This document shows positions 33,832 to 42,258 of a DNA stretch of 49,441 nucleotides, one piece after another. The notes below the pieces were generated by a model. It was not told the DNA's origin, searched no databases, and saw only the letters and a list, made by a program, of their open reading frames with translations. The translations under genes were made by a program, and so were the position numbers. How positions within the stretch are numbered: position 1 is the stretch's first letter; each line of letters opens with the position of its first letter. This DNA comes from Flavobacterium psychrophilum (GTDB taxonomy: Bacteria; Bacteroidota; Bacteroidia; Flavobacteriales; Flavobacteriaceae): positions 1 through 49,441 of the forward strand of contig QFQM01000012.1 of NCBI GenBank assembly GCA_003243255.1, in the 5' to 3' direction.

Positions 33832-34416
33832 TTAATTCGTCAAAATTATTTTATTTTTTTCAATAACCTTCCTCAGGTTCATCAGCGCATACCTCATTCT
33901 TCCAAGGGCAGTATTGATGCTAACCCCTGTTAAATCAGCTATTTCCTTAAAGCTTAGATCCTGATAGATACGCATCTGAAGCACTTCTTTCTGATCGTCA
34001 GGAAGTTCTTCAATTATACGCAGCAGGTCATTTTCCACCTGTTCTGTAATGATCCTGTTCTCGATGTTAGGGCTATTGTCTGTCATGATAGAGAAAATAG
34101 AGAACTCCTCTGTTTCGCGGAACATTGGCATTTTCTTGTTTCTCCTGAAATGGTCTACGATAAGGTTATGCGAAATACGCATTACCCACGGCAGGAATTT
34201 ACCCTCCTCGTTATACGAGTTAGATTTCAGTGTCTTGATTACCTTGATAAAAGTATCCTGGAAGATATCGTCAGCAATATCCCTGTCAGTTACCTTAGAA
34301 TAGATAAAACCGTAAATTTTTGATTGATGCCTGGTGATAAGGGTAGCAAGAGCATTTTCGTCTCCATCTACATAGTTTTTAACCAGAACAGCGTCGGGGA
34401 TTACAACATTAGCCAT
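33832..34416 (-). CDS. ECF-type RNA polymerase sigma factor
   Basis: 194 aa. Region 2 (about 22-90; RHQSKIYGFIYSKV, DIADDIFQDTFIKVIK, KFLPWVMRISHNLIVDHFRR) and region 4 (about 130-185; LPDDQKEVLQMRIYQDLSF, TGVSINTALGRMRYALMNL) are complete; the linker is about 35 aa. No anti-sigma factor gene follows, unlike the usual arrangement; the next gene is the 48-aa ORF. In Flavobacteria a close relative is a widely conserved, lone sigma factor. Its targets cannot be told here. Confidence 0.93.
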   Translation of the reverse strand: MANVVIPDAVLVKNYVDGDENALATLITRHQSKIYGFIYSKVTDRDIADDIFQDTFIKVIKTLKSNSYNEEGKFLPWVMRISHNLIVDHFRRNKKMPMFRETEEFSIFSIMTDNSPNIENRIITEQVENDLLRIIEELPDDQKEVLQMRIYQDLSFKEIADLTGVSINTALGRMRYALMNLRKVIEKNKIILTN

Positions 34417-34648
34417 AGCAAATACTTTTTAATTGTTTTCTTGAATTTGGTTTCGGTAAAACAGAACTGGGTTCTCTAAAAAGTAATTTTTTGTATAGGC
34501 AATGTTAATTATGAATTATTTATAAGCCAAATATAATATAAAAAAAACTTAAAATGCAATAGCTAATTTAAATTTTAACATAATTAGCACAATAAAAGAC
34601 GAAACACAGCAGAAAATTCAGTATTTTGAATATATCCTAAAACTATTG

Positions 34649-35116
34649 TTAAATTATTCGTTCTCTGCGTTTTAACTTAAAAATCGTTTTAGTAATCCTT
34701 TCCTTAACAGTTTCTTTACGCTTGGCAGAAAAAATCCACTTGATACACATGCGTTGTTCCCATTTTTTGTGTTTTTTAAACAGTTCCAACACACCTTCAT
34801 CTATAAGTATTTGCTTAAAATCTTCCGGAATCTGGAAAACACCGGTATCCCTGTATAAGGTAAGATGCACATAATCACCTTCCTCCTTACCTATTGCTTT
34901 GCGTATCTCTGCCTTAACAGCCATGATGAGGATACCTGTAAACGACATCAGCGTTACATCGCTAAACTCGTAATCATCAATAGTCCCTTTAACCTTAACA
35001 ATACCAAAAGCAGCTTCTTTATCTTTCGGAATTTCTGGCAGGGCGATATATGTCCACCCTCCCTTTCCTGAGAAACGTTCGAGCTGGTATTCTTTATTGG
35101 TTAAGAGTTCGTCCAT
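34649..35116 (-). CDS. DUF1905/YdeI-like protein
   Basis: 155 aa from the ATG at 35116 (MDELLTNKEYQLERF). The N-terminal part is the small DUF1905 barrel (GKGGWTYIALPEIP, VKVKGTIDDYEFSDVTLMS, GDYVHLTLYRD) and the C-terminal part is the YdeI/OmpD-associated helical domain (about 112-155; ILIDEGVLELFKKHKKWEQRMCIKWIFSAKRKETV with a conserved Lys/Arg-rich helix). The frame extends upstream to 35275, but that part reads through a dispersed repeat and is not protein-like. Function is poorly known; YdeI homologues were linked to bacteriocin protection. Confidence 0.82.
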   Translation of the reverse strand: MDELLTNKEYQLERFSGKGGWTYIALPEIPKDKEAAFGIVKVKGTIDDYEFSDVTLMSFTGILIMAVKAEIRKAIGKEEGDYVHLTLYRDTGVFQIPEDFKQILIDEGVLELFKKHKKWEQRMCIKWIFSAKRKETVKERITKTIFKLKRRERII

Positions 35117-35134
35117 ATTATGTTGTTTGCTATT

Positions 35135-35232
35135 ACACGAAGATTCGCTAAGTATCGCAAAGGTTCGCAAAGACTTAATAGGACTTATAAAATCTTCGTG
35201 CATCTTTGCGCCTTCTTTGCGTGTCTTTGTGG
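35135..35232. repeat. Dispersed-type repeat
   Basis: The segment begins ACACGAAGATT (35135-35145), repeats GCAAAGnnTnGC-like words and has the inverted partner AATCTTCGTG near 35190, followed by ATCTTTGCG and CTTTGCGTGTCTTTG. It lies between two genes and makes a spurious upstream extension of the DUF1905 frame. Such 'TTTGCG/CTTTG' tracts are familiar intergenic repeats in Flavobacterium. Confidence 0.55.
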
Positions 35233-35237
35233 TATAA

Positions 35238-36128
35238 CTACATGAATTGAAAATTAACAGCAGCACCGTTATCACTTATCCTAATCTCTCTTCCCATAAT
35301 AAGAGCCCTGTTATCGCTTATATGCCCCGAAGGGAAACCAAAGTACACCGGACAGTCGAAATGCTCCAGCGTGATTTGCATATCATCCCTGCCAAACGGC
35401 AATGTAGCTTCTTTTATGTCAACCATACTGCCTACGATCACGGCTTTAAGCCCTGACAGCTTCCCTGCCCTTTTTAAGGACAGAAGCATACGCTCATAAT
35501 GGTACAGGTATTCGTCGATCTCTTCTATAAAGAGGATTTTTCCATTGTTATCAATATCGGTTACAGATCCCAGCACAGAATACAGTATCGATAGGTTACC
35601 TCCTACCAGCGTACCTTCAATGGTATCTCCTACCCTGTTTTCTGGCAATGCAGGTATCTCATAGCTAAGGCTTTCGCCAAAGAGTGCCGCTCTGATAGTT
35701 TCGGATGATTCCGGTGTGCTTCCCGGCATACCCTGTAGCATTACAGCATGTAGCGTCTGTATCCCGAAGTTATGCACATGGCAGTGCAGCAGCGTGATAT
35801 CGCTATACCCCACAAGCCATTTTGGGTTAGCTTTAAAAGCCGTCCAGTCGATACTATCAAGGATACGTAGCGTACCATAGCCGCCTTTGGTAAAAAAAAG
35901 AGCCTTAATTTGTGTATCATCCAGCATCTGCTGAAGGTCAGACAGGCGTTCTTCATCCGTACCGGCAAGATAACCGTCTGACGAAAAGGCATTACGTCCA
36001 ATTACAGGCACTAGTCCCCAGTTGTTCAGTATGCCAAGAGCATCATTTATTTCGTGTGGTTCGCAACGTTTTGCGGTGCTCACTATCCCGACCTTATTGC
36101 CGGGTAAAAGGTATGGTGGTGTTGTCAT
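35238..36128 (-). CDS. S66-family LD-carboxypeptidase
   Basis: 296 aa. It matches LdcA/MccF proteases, which remove the terminal D-Ala from murein tetrapeptides in recycling. The serine nucleophile is Ser109 in WLVGYSDIT; the oxyanion region GGYGTLRIL precedes it. The catalytic glutamate lies in FIEEIDEYLYHYERML (about Glu202-203) and the histidine is His269 in FGFPSGHISDNRALIMG. No signal peptide, so cytoplasmic. It is followed closely by the DUF1905 gene and preceded by the EF-Tu-like gene by one base. Confidence 0.92.
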   Translation of the reverse strand: MTTPPYLLPGNKVGIVSTAKRCEPHEINDALGILNNWGLVPVIGRNAFSSDGYLAGTDEERLSDLQQMLDDTQIKALFFTKGGYGTLRILDSIDWTAFKANPKWLVGYSDITLLHCHVHNFGIQTLHAVMLQGMPGSTPESSETIRAALFGESLSYEIPALPENRVGDTIEGTLVGGNLSILYSVLGSVTDIDNNGKILFIEEIDEYLYHYERMLLSLKRAGKLSGLKAVIVGSMVDIKEATLPFGRDDMQITLEHFDCPVYFGFPSGHISDNRALIMGREIRISDNGAAVNFQFM

Positions 36129-36129
36129 T

Positions 36130-36450
36130 TTATTTTTTAATCTTCAGATTCTGGTTTAAAATTTCCTTTATCACTCCGGTACCAATAATTCTTTGTCCTT
36201 CAGCAAATATGAATTCCATACCTACGTCAAGTCGATTATAAAAATGCTCAAAAGACAGGATACTAATTATTGCATCTATGCTTTCACCTGGGTATACTAA
36301 TTCTTTTCCAACAAAAGTCTGAATTCCGGTAGTCATCATTTTATCAAAAGGAAATTTGACAGTTGGTCTGTAACCCGATTTAGCAGCGGTAGCACGACCT
36401 TTTTCTTCTGTGGTTCTGTAATATAAAGTTGCTATGAAATCTGGTTGCAT
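36130..36450 (-). CDS. Orphan EF-Tu domain 3-like protein
   Basis: 106 aa. The chain matches only the C-terminal beta-barrel (domain III) of elongation factor Tu: an opening FIATLYYRTTEEKGR, the block SGYRPTVKFPF (EF-Tu NGYRPQFYFRT), a PGESIDAIISI segment (EF-Tu MPGDNVQIEVEL) and the ending MEFIFAEGQRIIGTGVIKEIL (EF-Tu LRFAIREGGRTVGAGVV). The GTPase domain is absent. The function is unknown; binding of a tRNA- or EF-Ts-like partner is possible. One base separates it from the LD-carboxypeptidase gene downstream. Confidence 0.85.
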   Translation of the reverse strand: MQPDFIATLYYRTTEEKGRATAAKSGYRPTVKFPFDKMMTTGIQTFVGKELVYPGESIDAIISILSFEHFYNRLDVGMEFIFAEGQRIIGTGVIKEILNQNLKIKK

Positions 36451-36462
36451 AATAATATTTTC

Positions 36463-36903
36463 TTATTCAAAATCAATACCCGCCTGCCTCAAATGATGCT
36501 CCATGTGGCTTACATAATCAGCGATAAGCCATTGTAAAGTTACATTCTTTTCGCCACCATTATTGCATTCGCACAGCATATCGGCTTCCGGAATGCGTTT
36601 CACAACCTCAATAAGATGTTGGTTATAATTTGCCCAGAAACTAATTATGTGTTCCTTATCCATATCCTGGTAATGGCTGCAGGCATTCCATTGGTTCTGG
36701 TCGTACTTAATGAAAGGCACATCCTCAAACTGTGCCCTTACAAACCTGTGATGGTTATTTGTCGCACTGTCTATCAGGTGCCCAATAATCTCTTTTTTAC
36801 TCCATTTTTCAGGTGAGGGTTTATAACTGAAGTCGGCATCAGGAATTGCCCTAAGCTTATCAGGGATGATGTTAATGAAGTATTGCAGGCGGTTGAGTGG
36901 CAT
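36463..36903 (-). CDS. DinB-like protein
   Basis: 146 aa, a four-helix-bundle DinB/YfiT-type protein. The first metal-ligand histidine lies in the IGHLIDSATNNHHRF block (His37 region) and the second pair in YVSHMEHHLRQAGI at the C-terminus, the usual three-histidine metal site. Members are metal-dependent thiol S-transferases or related enzymes such as bacillithiol transferases; which one this is cannot be told. It lies 12 bases from the EF-Tu-like gene on the same strand. Confidence 0.88.
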   Translation of the reverse strand: MPLNRLQYFINIIPDKLRAIPDADFSYKPSPEKWSKKEIIGHLIDSATNNHHRFVRAQFEDVPFIKYDQNQWNACSHYQDMDKEHIISFWANYNQHLIEVVKRIPEADMLCECNNGGEKNVTLQWLIADYVSHMEHHLRQAGIDFE

Positions 36904-36914
36904 TAAATGAAAAT

Positions 36915-37478
36915 TTATTTACTATATCTCAATTCTTCCGGTAATAATCTATCTATTTCTTCAGAAGAAAAAGTGAGTTCTTCATTATTCTTTAACCCTT
37001 TACTAGCCTGATTGTATGCCAAACTTAAAGTTCTAGGAGCTCCTCTATAAGTATTATACAACTGTTCTTGTAAAACATCACGTCTACTAATAACATCATT
37101 TATATCTAACATACCTAATTTTAAATCAGACAATAAAGACAAATAACTTTCTCGTATATTCCATAACTCAGAAGCAGCGATAGAATGCTTTTGGGCGATT
37201 TCCCCTAAATCATAATCTTTTGTATAGGTATTAATCCCAAATAATACCGATGAAACTATAGCTGAAAGAATTCCAACTATCATATTTTCTCCAAAAACTG
37301 CAACTAGAATTCCAGTTGTAGTCAAAGCAGATAATATGATTTGTGTAATTTTTAACCTAGTATGTCGTCTCAAAATAATGTCCGCACATTTTTCTTGTGT
37401 TTTATGCGTCCATACAACACGCCCATAAAGTTCTCTAATTTGGGATTCTATGATTTTAGCTTGGGAATCTTGTACCAT
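36915..37478 (-). CDS. SLATT-domain two-TM effector of a CBASS-like module
   Basis: 187 aa. A SLATT domain: N-terminal helix with VVWTHKTQEKCADI (about 21-34), two membrane helices (about 43-61 and 66-83) joined by a short turn, then the conserved helical block DLGEIAQKHSIAASELWNIRESYLSLLSD (about 90-120) and an extended C-terminal helix. SLATT proteins are predicted pore-forming, cell-suicide effectors next to nucleotide-generating enzymes. The start codon overlaps the CD-NTase gene by 23 bases, a strong sign of co-translation. Opening of the pore by the CD-NTase product is inferred from the family. Confidence 0.85.
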   Translation of the reverse strand: MVQDSQAKIIESQIRELYGRVVWTHKTQEKCADIILRRHTRLKITQIILSALTTTGILVAVFGENMIVGILSAIVSSVLFGINTYTKDYDLGEIAQKHSIAASELWNIRESYLSLLSDLKLGMLDINDVISRRDVLQEQLYNTYRGAPRTLSLAYNQASKGLKNNEELTFSSEEIDRLLPEELRYSK

Positions 37479-38334
37479 ATATTTCTCTCCATTTTTGTTT
37501 TGCTGACCATTGTTTATCTTCTGACATTAAAGTAATAGCGGTTACAGATTTATCATATGCATCAGAAGCTTTACTTCTAAAATTATCATAATTATAGATA
37601 ACTCTTGAGCTACCGACTGTATACCATATCGTTTGATCTTTGGGTTGATTTTTTAAATATTCAAAAAAATCACGTGTCATCCAATCATAATATAAATACG
37701 ATTTATCTTTATAAGCCCAATTATCTAGAAATCTACAAGCCAAAGTGTCAATCAATATACCTTTAATAGGCACATTGCAATAACGCTTCCAAGAGCGCAT
37801 CATTCTACACAAACATCTGACATTATAATTGGTTAAACTATCGTATGTTGCTATAGCATTGATTTCAGCAATTGGATTGGTGTTTTTCCAACTTCCCCCA
37901 CCATTTGAATCAGGATAAGTGTAAGTGTCATCTGAATTTTTAAATGATGGCAATAATTCTATTATCATCCCGTCAGAAAATGATACTTGTACAATTTGCC
38001 CATCGCCTTTAATATCAGTAGAAGCATAAGTAGTTTTTATCGAATTTTTAACAGCTTGTAATAATGCAGACTGTCCATTACCATTATAAGAATTGTATGT
38101 GTTATAAGTAGATAATGGCAATTCAAATAACATATCAATATCGCTAACCCAATTTGTGGCTGTATTACGACCAAAGGAACCAATATACCTTCCACCTGAC
38201 GTAGCATCCATTCCCCAAAAATCTTTATTAAGTCTTGTGCAAATTGCTAGATATCGAGTAGAAATCGTAGAGCGTTTTACTGAACCAATTAAAAGATCAT
38301 CAGAAAAGGTCTTAAATATTGTTGCGACACTCAT
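37456..38334 (-). CDS. SMODS/CD-NTase (cGAS/DncV-like nucleotidyltransferase)
   Basis: 292 aa from the ATG at 38334; the frame goes six codons further, without support. The Pol-beta nucleotidyltransferase motif is GSFGRNT (about 52-58) followed by DID (Asp65, Asp67), and the third carboxylate is Glu126 in SDGMIIELLPSF. A helical C-terminal domain (about 150-292) has the family's WKRYCNVPIKGILIDTLA segment. Members make cyclic di- or trinucleotides upon phage infection, which activate a partner effector. Here the partner is the SLATT protein, overlapping by 23 bases. No Cap2/Cap3 (E1/E2, JAB) genes, HORMA or TRIP13 are present, so it is the minimal two-gene type. Which nucleotide is made is unknown. 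Confidence 0.9.
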   Translation of the reverse strand: MSVATIFKTFSDDLLIGSVKRSTISTRYLAICTRLNKDFWGMDATSGGRYIGSFGRNTATNWVSDIDMLFELPLSTYNTYNSYNGNGQSALLQAVKNSIKTTYASTDIKGDGQIVQVSFSDGMIIELLPSFKNSDDTYTYPDSNGGGSWKNTNPIAEINAIATYDSLTNYNVRCLCRMMRSWKRYCNVPIKGILIDTLACRFLDNWAYKDKSYLYYDWMTRDFFEYLKNQPKDQTIWYTVGSSRVIYNYDNFRSKASDAYDKSVTAITLMSEDKQWSAKQKWREIYGTRFPS

Positions 38335-38449
38335 AACTAAGATTTTAATCAAATATAAAAAAAATGTTATTGCTTTTTGAATTATCGTTGTAAATCCCTT
38401 AACAAAAATCTGCCTGTAAATCCGTATCTTTGCCTATTCAATTTTTGCC

Positions 38450-41239
38450 ATGATAAAGACCGATTTTTCTAAATTAGAACCTAAGAAAAACATACTTATA
38501 AAAGGTGCACAGCTGCACAACCTCAAGAACATAGACGTTGCCATACCCCGTAATAAGCTGGTGGTAGTAACAGGCCTGTCGGGTTCGGGTAAGTCGAGCC
38601 TTGCATTCGATACCCTTTATGCCGAAGGCCAGCGCCGCTATGTGGAGAGTTTGTCATCGTATGCACGCCAGTTCCTTGGCCGTCTTGACAAGCCAAAGGT
38701 GGAATACATCAAAGGTATTGCACCTGCCATCGCTATTGAGCAAAAGGTTAACACTACCAACGCACGCTCTACCGTAGGGACAAGCACCGAGATTTACGAT
38801 TATATGAAGCTGCTTTTTGCCCGTATCGGGCGTACTTTCTCACCGGTTTCAGGCCGTGAGGTAAAAAAGCATACCGTAACCGATGTAATGGACGAGGTTA
38901 AGGCTTTTGAGCCGGACAGCCGCTGGTTACTATTATCACCCGTGCATATCGAGAAAGGTCGTACGCTTGACGAAAAGCTTGGTGTATTACTACAACAGGG
39001 CTTTGCCCGTGTGCTTGTGGATAACGAAACCAAACGCCTTGATGAACTTCCCGGTGCTGATTTAGCGAACAAAGAGGTATTGTTGATCGTTGACCGTTTG
39101 GTAGTAAAAGACGAAGAAGAATTTTACAACCGCCTTGCCGATGCCGTTCAGACGGCTTTTTATGAAGGTAAGGGTGAACTGTATCTTCAGGATGTGGCAA
39201 CCGGCAACCGACTTTCATTCAGCAATAATTTCGAACTGGATGGCATTACCTTCCCTGAACCTAACGTTCACCTGTTCAGCTTTAATAACCCGTATGGGGC
39301 GTGCCCTGCCTGTGAAGGTTACGGCAGCATCATTGGTATTGATGAGGAATTGGTTGTACCAAATACTGCACTTTCGGTTTATGAGAATGCTATTTATCCG
39401 TGGCGTGGCGAAAGCATGGGCTGGTACCGTGACGAACTCGTTAAGAACAGCCATAAATTTGACTTCCCTATCCACAAACCGTATTTCCAGCTATCGGAAA
39501 GCGACAGGCAACTGATTTGGACAGGTAACAAATACTTTACCGGACTGAACGATTTCTTTGCCGAACTGGAAGAGAAAAATTATAAGATACAAAACCGCGT
39601 GATGCTGTCACGCTACCGCGGAAAGACCAAATGCCCTACCTGTAAAGGCAAACGCCTGAGACCGGAGGCAAATTATATTAAAGTGGGCAACCACACCATT
39701 TCTGACCTGGTTGACCTGCCTATCAAAAACCTGGCGGATTTCTTCCTTGCTTTGGAACTGACCGAATTTGAACAAAAGGTGGCAAAACGTCTTTTGATAG
39801 AGATCAACAACCGTGTGAAATTCCTTCAGGAGGTTGGTCTGGATTATTTGACGCTGAACCGTCGTTCGGCTACGCTTTCGGGTGGTGAGTCGCAGCGTAT
39901 TAATCTTGCGACCTCTATGGGCAGTAGCCTTGTGGGTTCGATGTACATTCTGGATGAACCCAGTATCGGGCTTCACCCTAAAGATACCGAAAGGCTTATC
40001 AAAGTGCTTGAAGGACTTCGTAATCTGGGGAATACCGTTATCGTTGTTGAACACGATGAGGACATCATGAAAATGGCCGACATGATCATTGACATCGGTC
40101 CTGAAGCTGGTTCGTATGGCGGTGAACTGGTAGCCCAGGGTACGTATGACGAGATACTGAAATCAGACTCGCTTACTGCCAAATACCTGAACGGTGACCT
40201 TGAGATCAGCGTTCCAAAGAAACGCCGCAAGTTCAAGAACCATGTTGATGTTATTGGCGCACGCGAAAACAACCTGAAGAACATCGACGTTACATTCCCG
40301 CTGGACTGTCTTACCGTAATTACGGGTGTTTCGGGTAGCGGAAAGAGTACGCTCGTAAAAAAGATATTATTCCCTGCTATGCAGAAAAAGCTGGAAGGCG
40401 TTGGCGAAAAGGCAGGGCAATTTACCGAATTGCAGGGCAGCTACGGGCACATCAAACATATTGAGTACGTAGACCAGAATCCTATCGGGCGCAGCTCGCG
40501 TTCGAATCCGGTTACCTACATTAAAGCCTATGATGATATCCGTGACCTGTTTGCGAAGCAAAAGCTTTCATCGATTCGTGGTTACCAGAGCAAGCATTTC
40601 TCGTTTAACGTAGACGGTGGACGCTGCGAAACCTGTAAAGGAGAAGGCGAAGTAACCATAGAGATGCAGTTCATGGCTGATGTGCATTTGGAATGCGAAA
40701 CCTGTAACGGTAAACGTTTCAAAAAAGAAGTGCTTGAAGTGACCTTTGAAGGCAAAAACATCGATGATATCCTGACCATGACCATTGATGATGCCGTGGC
40801 ATTCTTCAGTGAGCATAAGCAAACGAAAATTATGACCAAACTACAACCGCTACAGGATGTTGGTCTAGGCTATGTACAGTTGGGGCAGTCCTCTTCTACC
40901 CTTTCCGGTGGTGAGGCACAGCGTATCAAGCTGGCGTCGTTCCTTGTAAAAGGAGCTACTAAAGAGAAAGCCCTGTTTGTATTTGATGAGCCTACAACGG
41001 GTCTGCATTTCCACGATATCAAGAAGCTACTGGCTTCGTTTGAAGCACTGTTGGATAAAGGCCACTCGATTATTGTAATCGAACACAACCTTGATCTTAT
41101 CAAATGCGCCGACTATATCATCGATATCGGCCCTGAAGGCGGTGAGAACGGCGGTCATCTGGTAGCATTCGGCACACCGGAGGAAGTCGTTAAGAACCCT
41201 AAATCGGTTACGGGAGTCTATTTGAAGGAAAAACTGTAA
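38450..41239 (+). CDS. uvrA: UvrABC excinuclease subunit A
   Basis: 929 aa, full length. UvrA is the damage-recognition ATPase of nucleotide excision repair. Two ABC ATPase modules, with Walker A motifs [10 protein letters not shown] and [10 protein letters not shown] and signature motifs LSGGE in both halves, and two zinc-finger pairs ([16 protein letters not shown] and [17 protein letters not shown]) are all present. A TATCTTTG -7 element at 38425-38432 gives a leader of about 12 bases. It is divergent from the CBASS module and is followed by a repeat and a terminator. Confidence 0.97.
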   Translation: MIKTDFSKLEPKKNILIKGAQLHNLKNIDVAIPRNKLVVVTGLSGSGKSSLAFDTLYAEGQRRYVESLSSYARQFLGRLDKPKVEYIKGIAPAIAIEQKVNTTNARSTVGTSTEIYDYMKLLFARIGRTFSPVSGREVKKHTVTDVMDEVKAFEPDSRWLLLSPVHIEKGRTLDEKLGVLLQQGFARVLVDNETKRLDELPGADLANKEVLLIVDRLVVKDEEEFYNRLADAVQTAFYEGKGELYLQDVATGNRLSFSNNFELDGITFPEPNVHLFSFNNPYGACPACEGYGSIIGIDEELVVPNTALSVYENAIYPWRGESMGWYRDELVKNSHKFDFPIHKPYFQLSESDRQLIWTGNKYFTGLNDFFAELEEKNYKIQNRVMLSRYRGKTKCPTCKGKRLRPEANYIKVGNHTISDLVDLPIKNLADFFLALELTEFEQKVAKRLLIEINNRVKFLQEVGLDYLTLNRRSATLSGGESQRINLATSMGSSLVGSMYILDEPSIGLHPKDTERLIKVLEGLRNLGNTVIVVEHDEDIMKMADMIIDIGPEAGSYGGELVAQGTYDEILKSDSLTAKYLNGDLEISVPKKRRKFKNHVDVIGARENNLKNIDVTFPLDCLTVITGVSGSGKSTLVKKILFPAMQKKLEGVGEKAGQFTELQGSYGHIKHIEYVDQNPIGRSSRSNPVTYIKAYDDIRDLFAKQKLSSIRGYQSKHFSFNVDGGRCETCKGEGEVTIEMQFMADVHLECETCNGKRFKKEVLEVTFEGKNIDDILTMTIDDAVAFFSEHKQTKIMTKLQPLQDVGLGYVQLGQSSSTLSGGEAQRIKLASFLVKGATKEKALFVFDEPTTGLHFHDIKKLLASFEALLDKGHSIIVIEHNLDLIKCADYIIDIGPEGGENGGHLVAFGTPEEVVKNPKSVTGVYLKEKL

Positions 41240-41273
41240 TCTGGTTGCCGGTTGTCGGAAGTCTGAAGTTTGT

Positions 41274-41346
41274 GTCATTCTGACGAAGGAAGAATCTTAA
41301 AATTCAAACGAGATTCTTCACTTCATTGCATTACGTTCAGAATGAC
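41274..41346. repeat. Dispersed palindromic repeat
   Basis: GTCATTCTGACGAAGG-type left arm (41274-41297) and the right arm ending CGTTCAGAATGAC (to 41346), with AGAATCT/AGATTCT in the middle, make a long inverted repeat. Sequences of the kind GTCATTCTGAACGAAGTGAAGAATCT are common in Bacteroidota intergenic DNA. It lies downstream of uvrA. Confidence 0.65.
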
Positions 41347-41381
41347 AAAACACAACCATATTAGAATAAAAAATATCTAAA

Positions 41382-41415
41382 AAAATAGCCCTGTTCTTAC
41401 CCAACAGGGCTATTT
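41382..41415. terminator. Hairpin between uvrA and the SseB-like gene
   Basis: AAATAGCCCTGTT (41383-41395) pairs with AACAGGGCTATTT (41403-41415). It is well placed to terminate uvrA, although the T-run afterwards is short. It lies about 17 bases before the next start codon, so it may also act as a leader structure for that gene. Confidence 0.65.
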
Positions 41416-41431
41416 CAATAAATTAAAATCA

Positions 41432-41833
41432 ATGAACCCAAACAACACTAAACTTTTAGATTTAATAAATACCTACTACAAGCAGGAAGAAAATAAAGAC
41501 AATTACATGAATGTAATTCAGGAGCTTATAAACGGCAATTCGATGTTGTTGCTGCCTTCTGCCAATGACACGCCCGAAGAACAAAAAGCCCTTGCTGAAG
41601 CCGGGCATACCAAAACCCTAAAGCTAAGCAGTGTATTTAATCACGACGGCATTCGTACACTATGCGTATTTACAGATGAAGAAACTTTATCTGACTGGAC
41701 TAAGAAACCTATGCCTTACAAAATGCTCGCTTCAAAAGATGTGCTTCAACTATGTGAAATGAGTTCGATTCACAGGATCGTCATCAACACCGGAACACCC
41801 ACCATGTTTGTTTTAGAGCAAAGCAAACAGTAA
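41432..41833 (+). CDS. SseB-family protein
   Basis: 133 aa, with the SseB N-terminal-like fold: an amphipathic helix (NTKLLDLINTYY), a strand LLLPSANDTPEE, then VFNHDGIRTLCVFTDEETLSDWTK and the ending VLQLCEMSSIHRIVINTGTPTMFVLE. The family is cytoplasmic and of unclear function in non-pathogens (SseB itself is a type III secretion chaperone-like factor in Salmonella, which is not relevant here). It stands alone. Confidence 0.8.
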   Translation: MNPNNTKLLDLINTYYKQEENKDNYMNVIQELINGNSMLLLPSANDTPEEQKALAEAGHTKTLKLSSVFNHDGIRTLCVFTDEETLSDWTKKPMPYKMLASKDVLQLCEMSSIHRIVINTGTPTMFVLEQSKQ

Positions 41834-41881
41834 AATATAATCCCTGTTCTTATTGAATGGGGATTTTTTTGTGTTAAAAAT

Positions 41882-41928
41882 TTGCGCAAGTAAATACTTG
41901 CGTATATATTTGCAAGCAAATACTTGCA
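41882..41928 (+). promoter_or_regulatory. Promoter with two ArsR-type operators
   Basis: TTG (41882-41884), 20 bases, then TATATTTG (41905-41912). Two palindromes fill the promoter: CGCAAGTAAATACTTGCG (41885-41902), wholly inside the spacer, and TGCAAGCAAATACTTGCA (41911-41928), from the last base of the -7 element to just before the ATG. They are 26 bases apart from start to start, so dimers on each would lie on about the same DNA face. This is a classic self-repression layout. Confidence 0.85.
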
Positions 41929-41929
41929 T

Positions 41930-42256
41930 ATGGAATTACGACGCGACCCTTTTCACGCAATAGCCGACCCTACACGTAGGCAGATCATAGGAATGCTAGC
42001 ACAAAAGCCACAGAATGTTAACAGCCTTGCTGAACAGTTTGACATGAGCCGTCAGGCTATATCACTTCATGTGAAGATACTTAATGAATGCGGCATCATT
42101 ACTATCAATCAGATTGGCAGGGAGCGTATATGTCATGCAAAGCTCGAAAAGCTCGAAGAGGTATCTGCCTGGGTAAGCCAGTATAAAGAGTTCTGGACAG
42201 AACGCTTTGCCGCTTTGGAAAAACATTTGGAAACAATCAAATCAAAATCGAAATAG
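41930..42256 (+). CDS. ArsR-family winged-helix repressor
   Basis: 108 aa from the ATG at 41930; the TTG at 41924 is inside the operator. Winged helix-turn-helix with the ArsR opening DPFHAIADPTRRQIIGML, recognition helix region SLAEQFDMSRQAISLHVKIL and wing IGRERICHAK. No metal-binding cysteines (ELCV-type box) are seen, so it is not an arsenic/cadmium sensor; it belongs to the subgroup paired with SRPBCC/AHSA1 genes. It is followed after 2 bases by such a gene. It probably represses its own two-gene operon. Confidence 0.9.
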   Translation: MELRRDPFHAIADPTRRQIIGMLAQKPQNVNSLAEQFDMSRQAISLHVKILNECGIITINQIGRERICHAKLEKLEEVSAWVSQYKEFWTERFAALEKHLETIKSKSK

Positions 42257-42258
42257 TT

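Noticed and set aside
35117..35275. Longer N-terminus of the DUF1905 protein
   Set aside because: The extension reads through a dispersed repeat and is not like the family; the ATG at 35116 gives the normal domain start.
39608..40054. Antisense reading frames in uvrA and other large genes
   Set aside because: These are frames opposite to strongly conserved genes with no domain pattern, promoter or leader of their own.
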